Shown piece by piece: positions 58,111-64,000 of a stretch of DNA of 64,000 nt (position 1 is its first letter; every line of letters starts with the position of its first letter). The position numbers and the translations under genes were made by a program. Below the pieces are notes generated by a model, which did not search any database, had not been told where the DNA came from, and saw only the letters and a list, made by a program, of their open reading frames with translations. The DNA is from Stenotrophomonas sp. HITSZ_GD. Lineage in GTDB: Bacteria; Pseudomonadota; Gammaproteobacteria; Xanthomonadales; Xanthomonadaceae. The DNA lies in the NCBI RefSeq assembly GCF_029543105.1, contig NZ_JARQXB010000003.1:282776-346775 (forward strand). Direction: 5' to 3'.

Positions 58111-58142
58111 TGTCCTCGTTGCGAAGGAAGTGTTGCATCCAC

Positions 58143-58868
58143 ATGCGCATGCATTCTGCGATCCGCGTCGTTCCCGGCGCGCTGGCGGTGGTATTGGCGT
58201 TTGCGAGTGCCGGCGTGGCCAGTGCCGCAGCGCCCGGTAGCTCCGCCGCACCGGCGGTGGACGCGTTGCCGCCCGGCCAGCCGGTCTCGGAGACGATGAC
58301 GGAACTGGCCGGGTGGGTCGTCGCCTCGCGGGATGCCCAGGGCTATCCGTTCGCGGTCATCGACAAGGCGGCCGCGCAGATCCTGGTGTTCGACGGCGAA
58401 GGCAGGCTGCGCGGCGCAGCGCCCGGGCTGTTCGGCTCGGCGATCGGCGATCATTCGGCGCCCGGCGTCGCGGGGCTGGCGCTGCGCGAAATTCCCGGCC
58501 GCGACCGCACGACGCCGGCGGGTCGTTTTGTCGGCGGCTTCGGTCCATCGATCGACGCTGGGCGCGTACTCTGGGTGGACTACGATTCCGCGGTTTCCAT
58601 GCACCCCACGGCCACCGGCGTGCCTTCCGAGAAACGCGCCGAGCGGCTCGCCACGCCGACGCCGGAAGACAACCGCGTCACGCACGGCTGCATCAATGTC
58701 TCGCCCGAGTTCTACGAGCAAGTCGTCGCGCCGACGTTCGAGCGCGGCGGCGTCTTCTACATCCTGCCGGACAAGGCATCGCTGGCGGAGACCTTCCCGG
58801 AGTTCGCGCAAAGCCGCGCCGCTGCGCACCAAGCGGATGGAAAGCGCGGACAATCCGCACCGCGGTGA
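58143..58868 (+). CDS. YkuD-domain protein (L,D-transpeptidase family), exported
   Basis: A 241-residue exported protein with a signal peptide (cleavage near ASA-AAP, about residue 28) and a YkuD domain. Seen: PFAVIDKAAAQILVFDGEGR, GRDRTTPAGRFVGGFG and VTHGCINVSPEFYEQV with His181 and nucleophile Cys183. The usual SHGCxR motif has Asn in place of Arg (HGCIN), so catalysis or substrate choice may differ. L,D-transpeptidases cross-link peptidoglycan or attach lipoproteins. The neighbouring Lpp-like gene invites a link, but the lipoprotein lacks a C-terminal Lys. Confidence 0.88.
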   Translation: MRMHSAIRVVPGALAVVLAFASAGVASAAAPGSSAAPAVDALPPGQPVSETMTELAGWVVASRDAQGYPFAVIDKAAAQILVFDGEGRLRGAAPGLFGSAIGDHSAPGVAGLALREIPGRDRTTPAGRFVGGFGPSIDAGRVLWVDYDSAVSMHPTATGVPSEKRAERLATPTPEDNRVTHGCINVSPEFYEQVVAPTFERGGVFYILPDKASLAETFPEFAQSRAAAHQADGKRGQSAPR

Positions 58869-58881
58869 TCCAGCGCGGCGC

Positions 58882-59568
58882 TCAGAATTCCAGATCGAGC
58901 GCTGCGCACAGGTAATCCACGAACGGCGCCAGCATCGCCAGGTCCGCCGCCACGGTCTGGCGCAGCTTCGGGCCGGTCATCGTGTCGTCGTCCAGCGAGC
59001 GCCACAGCACCCAATTGCGGTGCTTGAGGTCTTCGATGAATTCGAAATCCGCCGGGAAACCGCGCGGCGGGCGCACCAGTTTTTCTTCTTCTTCCAGGTC
59101 GAAGCGCTTGCGCAGCTTGGACTCGTGCGCGGCGGCTTTCCAGCTGCCCGGATTGTCGAAGATGAACTGCCGCACCTTGCGCTGGGTGTCCGGCTCCGGA
59201 TGCCATAGGCCGGCACCGACGAAACTCTCGCCGGGCTGCAGGTGCAGGTAGAACGATGGCGCGGGCACCTGCCGGCGGCGCGCGTGGAAGAACCGCGCGC
59301 CCTGCCAGGTCTTGTACGGCGATTTGTCGTGGGAGAAGCGCGCATCGCGGTAGATGCGGAACAGCGAACCGCCGTTGCCGCGCGGGTCGGCGCGGAAGTG
59401 CTCGCTGACTTCGGCCAGCGCCGGCTGCAGGTCGGTGATCAGCCGCACGAACGGGTCACGCACGTTCGCCTCGTAGTCGGCACGATGCGCTTCGAACCAC
59501 GCCTTCTCGTTGTGGCGGGCCAGGCCCTTGAGGAACTTGAAACTGGCCGGGGTGAAATAGGTGCTCAT
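58882..59568 (-). CDS. DUF2461-family protein
   Basis: A 228-residue protein of the DUF2461 (TIGR02453) family, unknown function. Seen: YFTPASFKFLKGLARHNEKA, WFEAHRADYEANVRDPFVRL, RIYRDARFSHDKSPYKTW and FYLHLQPGESFVGAGLWHPE, all family hallmarks. Its ATG overlaps the sbcB stop (ATGA), suggesting co-expression with exonuclease I. It ends 13 bases from the YkuD-domain gene in convergent orientation. No signal peptide; cytoplasmic. Confidence 0.9.
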   Translation of the reverse strand: MSTYFTPASFKFLKGLARHNEKAWFEAHRADYEANVRDPFVRLITDLQPALAEVSEHFRADPRGNGGSLFRIYRDARFSHDKSPYKTWQGARFFHARRRQVPAPSFYLHLQPGESFVGAGLWHPEPDTQRKVRQFIFDNPGSWKAAAHESKLRKRFDLEEEEKLVRPPRGFPADFEFIEDLKHRNWVLWRSLDDDTMTGPKLRQTVAADLAMLAPFVDYLCAALDLEF

Positions 59569-61004
59569 AGGGTCCTCTGCAGGTCGGCGCCCCAGCCGGC
59601 GAGCTGGTCGAGCAGGGCGAGGCGGCCGGGGGCGTCGGCATGGGCGGCGCGCAATTCGGCGATCTGCGCCCAGAACTGCTCGAACGTCACTTCCGACAGG
59701 CCATTGTCGTCAACCAGGCGCCGGCGGCGGTAGTCGTCCCAGCGCTGCTGCTCGTCGGCGTCCAGCGAGCCGGGCCAGTTGCGCGCGCGATAGCGGAACA
59801 GCAGCTCCGGCAGGCGCGGATCGGTGAAGCGGTCCGAGAGCGTGGCCAGCGCCTGCGGCGTGCTGGCGCGCACCGCCGGGAACAGGCGGCGGTCGCCATC
59901 GCCGAGGAAGCCATCGTAGAGCGAGGCATCCACGTCGGCCGGCCCACCACCGCGTTCACCGGCATAGACCTGGCGCACCTTCTCGGCCAGTTGCGGGCCG
60001 TATTCGCGCAGGCGCGCGGCATGGGCCTCGATGCGTTCGCGGTCGATGGCCAGGCGTTCGAAATCGGGTGCGCGCAGGTGCGACCACGACACCAGCGCCG
60101 GCGACTTGTTGAGGTGCACTTCCTTGAGGCCGATGCGCTGCTCGCCTTCCGGCAGGGCGCTGGCCGGCACGTAGAGCCGGTCGGCGATCTCTTCCGGCGA
60201 CAGGCGCAGCAGCGGCTCGATGTCGCCTTCCAGGTCGAACACGATGACGCGGCTGTCCACGCGCGGATGGCGGGTGAGCGGCACCACGGGCGCGGCGCAC
60301 AACCGTGCGGCCGGGTAGCGCTGGGAGACATGCAGCACCGGCTGCATCGCCACGACGTCGAGCAGCGTGGCGCAGTAGCGCTTGTCGCGCAGTTTCAACG
60401 CGTAGTCCCATAGGCGCGGCTGATGGCGGCGGAACAGGCGTGCCATGCCAATGGTGGCGAACACGTCCGACAGCGCTTCGTGGGCATCGCCCTGGCGAAC
60501 GTGGTTGGCCTCGGCGAGCTGTTCGAGCTTGAACGAGGTGGCGCCGTCCTCGCGTTGCGGCCAGTTGATGCCTTCCGGGCGCAGCGCGTGGACCAGGCGC
60601 AGCATGTCGAGCAGGTCCCAGCGCGAGTTGCCGCCGCGCCATTCACGCTCGTAGGGATCGTGGAAGTTGCGGAACAGGCCGTGGCGGACGAATTCGTCGT
60701 CGAAGCGCAGCGAGTTGTAGCCCAGCGTGCAGGTCTGCGGCCGGGCCATCTGTTCGGCGATGCGCGAGAAGGCTTCGGCCTCGTTGACGCCCTGCGACTT
60801 GGCCAGCTGCGGCGTGATGCCGGTGACCAGCGTGGCGTAGGGCGAGGGCAGCAGGTCGTCGGCCGGCTGCACGAAGAAGCTCACCGGCTCGTCGACGACA
60901 TTGAGCTCGGCATCGGTACGCACCGCGGCGAACTGCGCAATGCGCGTGCGCCGCGGGTCCTGGCCGTAGGTTTCCAGGTCGTAGAACAGGAAGCTGTCGG
61001 GCAT
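59565..61004 (-). CDS. sbcB: Exodeoxyribonuclease I
   Basis: SbcB/ExoI degrades single-stranded DNA 3' to 5' and acts in recombination and mismatch repair. The protein is 479 residues. Seen: DEDDh exonuclease motif I YDLETYGQDPRRTRIAQFAA (Asp9, Glu11), TCTLGYNSLRFDDEFVRHGL (motif II) and GDAHEALSDVFATIGMA (motif III with His and Asp), then the SH3-like and C-terminal helical domains (LLDVVAMQPVLHVSQRYPA, LFRYRARNWPGSL). Full length. Coupled to DUF2461 by ATGA overlap. Confidence 0.95.
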   Translation of the reverse strand: MPDSFLFYDLETYGQDPRRTRIAQFAAVRTDAELNVVDEPVSFFVQPADDLLPSPYATLVTGITPQLAKSQGVNEAEAFSRIAEQMARPQTCTLGYNSLRFDDEFVRHGLFRNFHDPYEREWRGGNSRWDLLDMLRLVHALRPEGINWPQREDGATSFKLEQLAEANHVRQGDAHEALSDVFATIGMARLFRRHQPRLWDYALKLRDKRYCATLLDVVAMQPVLHVSQRYPAARLCAAPVVPLTRHPRVDSRVIVFDLEGDIEPLLRLSPEEIADRLYVPASALPEGEQRIGLKEVHLNKSPALVSWSHLRAPDFERLAIDRERIEAHAARLREYGPQLAEKVRQVYAGERGGGPADVDASLYDGFLGDGDRRLFPAVRASTPQALATLSDRFTDPRLPELLFRYRARNWPGSLDADEQQRWDDYRRRRLVDDNGLSEVTFEQFWAQIAELRAAHADAPGRLALLDQLAGWGADLQRTL

Positions 61005-61091
61005 GGCAGGCCAGTGGACGGGGACGTGGCTATTCTAGGCGCAGTGGCCGCGAGGGGCTTGTATCGACAGGAAGCGGCTGCAGGCGCGGCT

Positions 61092-62459
61092 TCAGTGCGC
61101 GCCCGGCAGCGGCGTCAGTCGCTCATGCACCACGCGATCGAGCGCGGGCCAGTCGATGCCCTCCAGGCTGCCGCGCGCGCGCGTGGCCTCCACCAGGATT
61201 TCGCGCTGGATCTCGCTGCGCGCCAGCGCCACCGCGTAGGGCGTGCGCAGGAACGTGACCATCGTGTAGTGCGGCACGAACACCGTGGGCCAGCGCGCCT
61301 GTAGCGCCTGCTCCAGCTCGCGCTGCAGCAGGAAATCCGGATCGTCCACCCGGTCGCGCATTTCCAGGTAGTTCTCCAGCGCCATTTGCTGGATGGCTTG
61401 GGCGTTGGCGTGGCGACGGGTCTGGAACAGCGCGAAGGCGCAGGCCAGGTCGTCGTGCGCGTCCAGCGCGTCGGCCAGCGCCACGCAGTCCTCGAAGGCG
61501 CAATTCATGCCCTGGCCGTGGAAAGGCACCATCGCATGGGCGGCATCGCCCAGCAGTACCGCGCGGCCATCCAGGTGCCAGCGCTCCAGGTAGAGCGTGC
61601 CGAGCAAGCCGGGCGGGTGCGCTTCCCAGTCCCGGCGCAGGTGGGGGATCAGCGGCAGCGCGTCGGGAAAGTCCTGCGCGAACAGCGCTTCGGCCTCGGC
61701 GCCGCTGTTGATCGTGGCGAAACTGGGACGCCCTGCGTTGGGCAGGAACAGCGTGACCGTGAACGTGCCTTCCGCATTGGGCAGCGCGATGCACATGTAG
61801 CGCCCGCGTGGCCAGATATGCAGCGCGTTGGCCTCGATGCGGAAGCCGCCTTCGGCCGTGGGCGGGATTTCCAGCTCCTTGTAGGAGTGGTCGAGGAACT
61901 CGATGCGCTCGCCCAGCGGCGCCTTGCGGTTCATGGCCGCGCGCAGCGCCGAGCCCGCGCCATCGGCACCGACCAGCGTCTGGAACTGGATGTCGTGCGG
62001 CTGGTCGTCGCGGTCGTCGATGAAGCGTGCGTAGTTCGCCTCGAAATCCACGGTGTGCAGGCGCCGGTGGAAATGCACGCGCGCGCCGGCCTGTTCGGCA
62101 AGCGAGAGCAGGGTGACGTTGAGGTCGGCGCGGTGGATGGACCAGATCACCTCGCTGTCGTCGCGGCCGTAGCGCTGCAACTGCGGTGGTGCGCCGGGCG
62201 GATGCACCATGCGCCCGCGCATCATCACCGCCCGCGCCATGACCGCCGCTTCGGCGCCCGCCGCGCGCAGCGCATGGCGGCCGCGTTCGGCCAGCGCCAG
62301 GTTGATCGAGCGGCCGGACTCGTAGCCCTTGATGCGCGGATCGCCGCGGCGTTCGTACACGGTGACCTGCCAGCCGCGGCGCGAGAGCAGGATGGCCAGC
62401 AGGCTGCCGGCCAGGCCGGCGCCGATGAGGGTGAGGGAACGCTGGGGTGAAGAGTTCAA
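61092..62459 (-). CDS. kmo: Kynurenine 3-monooxygenase
   Basis: Kmo (EC 1.14.13.9) hydroxylates kynurenine to 3-hydroxykynurenine with FAD and NADPH. The protein is 455 residues. Seen: FAD-binding LIGAGLAGSLLAILLSRRGW near the N-terminus, ESGRSINLALAERGRHALR, VGADGAGSALR, and GDAAHAMVPFHGQGMNCAFE. No ATG or GTG fits; TTG at 62459 gives the normal N-terminus (MNSSPQRSLTLIGAG), without an obvious ribosome-binding site. It lies 32 bases after kynU. The C-terminal part YTMVTFLRTPYAVALARSEI matches xanthomonad enzymes. Confidence 0.92.
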   Translation of the reverse strand: MNSSPQRSLTLIGAGLAGSLLAILLSRRGWQVTVYERRGDPRIKGYESGRSINLALAERGRHALRAAGAEAAVMARAVMMRGRMVHPPGAPPQLQRYGRDDSEVIWSIHRADLNVTLLSLAEQAGARVHFHRRLHTVDFEANYARFIDDRDDQPHDIQFQTLVGADGAGSALRAAMNRKAPLGERIEFLDHSYKELEIPPTAEGGFRIEANALHIWPRGRYMCIALPNAEGTFTVTLFLPNAGRPSFATINSGAEAEALFAQDFPDALPLIPHLRRDWEAHPPGLLGTLYLERWHLDGRAVLLGDAAHAMVPFHGQGMNCAFEDCVALADALDAHDDLACAFALFQTRRHANAQAIQQMALENYLEMRDRVDDPDFLLQRELEQALQARWPTVFVPHYTMVTFLRTPYAVALARSEIQREILVEATRARGSLEGIDWPALDRVVHERLTPLPGAH

Positions 62460-62491
62460 TGCAATATCCGCGAGGGGAGGGCGGGGCAGGC

Positions 62492-63769
62492 TTACAGGCC
62501 GGCCCAATGTTCCACTTCCTCGACGAAGTGGTGCAGGTCGGCGTAGCGGTTGTACAGCGGCGTGGGCGCGATGCGGATGACGTCCGGCTCGCGCCAGTCG
62601 CCCAGCACGCCCACCGACTGCAGGTATTCGAACAGCGCCCGGCCCTGCGCGCGCCCGCCGGCCACGCGCAGCGAGAGCTGGCAGCCGCGCTGCGCGGAGT
62701 CGGCGGGCGTCAGCACCTGCAGTACCTGCGGCACGCGGGCATGGATCAACGCCTCCAGCAGCGCGGTCAACTGCTCGGACTTCCGCCGCAATGACGGCAT
62801 GCCTGCCCGCTCGAACAGCGCGAGCGAGGCGCGCAGTGGCGCGAGCGCGAGCACCGGCGGATTGCTCAGCTGCCAGCCTTCCGCGCCCGGCGTGGGCACG
62901 AACTCGGGCGCCATGCGGAAGCGGCTTTCGCGATCGTGTCCCCACCAGCCCGCGAAGCGCGGCAGTTCGGCGCGCGCATGGCGCTCGTGCACGAAGCAGC
63001 CGGCCACCGCGCCGGGGCCGGCGTTGACGTACTTGTAGTGGCACCACACGGCGAAGTCCGCGCCGTCGTCATGTAGCGACAGCGGCAGGTTGCCGACCGC
63101 ATGCGCGAGGTCGAAGCCCACGTGGGCACCTTGCGCGCGCGCCAGTTCGGTGATCCGGCGCAGATCGAACGCCTGGCCCGTGCGGTACTGGACGCCCGGC
63201 CACAGCACCAGTGCCAGGCGCGGGCCATGCATTTCGATGGCGCGTTCGATGGCGGCCATGGACACGGTGCCGTCTTCCGCATCGGCCTCCACCTCGATGA
63301 GGTCGGTGGCCGGATCGAAGCCATGGAAGCGGATCTGCGATTCCACCGCGTGGCGGTCGGTGGGGAAGGCGCCGGCTTCGATGAGGATGGCGGGGCGTTC
63401 GCGGGTAGGGCGATAGAAGCTGACCATCATCAGGTGCAGGTTCACGCTGAGCGTGTTCATCGCGACCACTTCGGAAGGCAGCGCGCCGACGAGCTGGGCG
63501 ATCGGCTCGCGCACCAGTTCGTGATAGGTCAGCCATTGCTCGGGACCGGTGAAATGGCCTTCGACGGCGAGCTGCGCCCACTGGTCGAGCACCTGCTGCA
63601 CCATCGCGCGCGCGCCACGCGGCTGCAGGCCGAGCGAGTTGCCGACGAAGTAGGTCTGGTCGCGGCCGTTGTGCTGCGGGAACAGGAACTCGGCGCGCAG
63701 GGCGCGCAGCGGGTCGGCGGCATCGAGGGCGGTGGCCTGGATGCGGGTGAGGGCGGTGGCGTCGGTCAT
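62492..63769 (-). CDS. kynU: Kynureninase
   Basis: KynU (EC 3.7.1.3) is a PLP enzyme cleaving kynurenine to anthranilate, or 3-hydroxykynurenine to 3-hydroxyanthranilate, plus alanine. The protein has 425 residues. Seen: TYFVGNSLGLQPRGAR, MNTLSVNLHLMM, GFDLAHAVGN with Asp220 and His223, and WCHYKYVNAGPGAVAGCFVH with PLP lysine 246. With kmo after it the pair probably makes 3-hydroxyanthranilate, which other genes outside this window would convert to quinolinate or degrade. The ATG at 63769 begins MTDATALTRIQA. Confidence 0.96.
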   Translation of the reverse strand: MTDATALTRIQATALDAADPLRALRAEFLFPQHNGRDQTYFVGNSLGLQPRGARAMVQQVLDQWAQLAVEGHFTGPEQWLTYHELVREPIAQLVGALPSEVVAMNTLSVNLHLMMVSFYRPTRERPAILIEAGAFPTDRHAVESQIRFHGFDPATDLIEVEADAEDGTVSMAAIERAIEMHGPRLALVLWPGVQYRTGQAFDLRRITELARAQGAHVGFDLAHAVGNLPLSLHDDGADFAVWCHYKYVNAGPGAVAGCFVHERHARAELPRFAGWWGHDRESRFRMAPEFVPTPGAEGWQLSNPPVLALAPLRASLALFERAGMPSLRRKSEQLTALLEALIHARVPQVLQVLTPADSAQRGCQLSLRVAGGRAQGRALFEYLQSVGVLGDWREPDVIRIAPTPLYNRYADLHHFVEEVEHWAGL

Positions 63770-64000
63770 GGGGCGGGGGTGTCGGGTTGTGGGGGTATTG
63801 TAGGTTTGCTGGGGGGGCGGAGGGTGGTGGTGCGTGACGGATGGCGGGAGACGCGGGGAGTGCGTCGACTTGCGGTGCGGGCACCGGTCTGCCGGGTATG
63901 GTCGTCACGGCTCAGCAGACATCCCTGTCCGATTCGCCGCCGCGGGCCATCCATGGCCCGCTGACGCCCATACCCGCCAGACCGGCGCCAGGCGCTTTGT
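63770..64000. other. Upstream region of kynU, no gene seen
   Basis: These 231 bases hold no convincing gene. On the minus strand TACAAT (63802-63797) may be a -10 for kynU, but no good -35 precedes it. A perfect 9-bp hairpin, GCGGGCCAT / ATGGCCCGC with loop CC, lies at 63942-63961; its apex on the minus strand reads CATGGATG, as in the hairpins at 54204-54244. Confidence 0.5.

Noticed and set aside
63766..63954. A small minus-strand gene upstream of kynU
   Set aside because: The translation is Arg/Thr/Pro-rich with no motif, and there is no ribosome-binding site.

Overview
This is high-GC chromosomal sequence from a gammaproteobacterium of the Xanthomonadaceae/Lysobacteraceae group (Lysobacter, Luteimonas, Pseudoxanthomonas, Stenotrophomonas or a relative). 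The reasons are the gene content (kynurenine pathway genes kmo and kynU, a TonB_Xanth_Caul-type receptor, a 180-kDa class NAD-glutamate dehydrogenase, the five-step hut pathway with hutF) and the hairpin repeats built on TAGGAGCGGCTTCAGCC that I associate with this family. I assign no genus. No rRNA, tRNA, CRISPR array, insertion sequence or prophage was seen. Genes are densely packed, many with 4-base ATGA or GTGA stop/start overlaps.

Layout. 1-7441: histidine utilisation, with hutI-hutH-hutG-hutU reading left (hutU cut by the window edge) and hutF-hutC reading right from a shared control region that carries a HutC-type operator. 7463-13550: housekeeping (yggX, mutY, ftsY, a flagellar-rod-like mini-protein, htpG behind a likely sigma-32 promoter, rsmD). 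13565-20006: coaD, a lipoprotein, a ferredoxin, gamma-glutamyltransferase, an MBL-fold hydrolase, a GH9 glycosidase and a small membrane protein. 20132-27933: an accessory block in which a NarL-type response regulator and a large beta-propeller sensor kinase flank or diverge from two leftward operons of small hydrolases and oxidoreductases. An identical 16-bp dyad-like site lies in both divergent promoter regions. 27994-34507: upp, then a tightly coupled four-gene operon (TonB receptor, phytase-like lipoprotein, exported phosphoesterase, exported pyrophosphatase) that looks like a phosphate-scavenging module. 34615-37127: a class III aminotransferase divergent from an Lrp-type regulator, and a small exported protein. 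37189-42810: queA-tgt-yajC-secD-secF. 42875-48636: a DUF1398 protein and a TetR-MFP-RND efflux set. 48962-56890: NAD-glutamate dehydrogenase, a complex repeat region, nadK, a 5'-nucleotidase and a spermidine-synthase-like protein. 57007-63769: DUF2939, an Lpp-like lipoprotein beside a YkuD-domain protein, DUF2461, sbcB, kmo and kynU.

Functionally, the hut genes turn histidine into glutamate, and the large glutamate dehydrogenase can feed that carbon to 2-oxoglutarate. Kmo and KynU take kynurenine to 3-hydroxyanthranilate and alanine. Together with gamma-glutamyltransferase, the GH9 enzyme and the phosphate module, this suits an organism living on polymers, peptides and organic phosphate.

The best candidates for something undescribed are the split two-component system with its shared 16-bp site, the phytase-like operon, and a dispersed ~53-bp element with three DnaA-box-like 9-mers at identical spacing at two loci.
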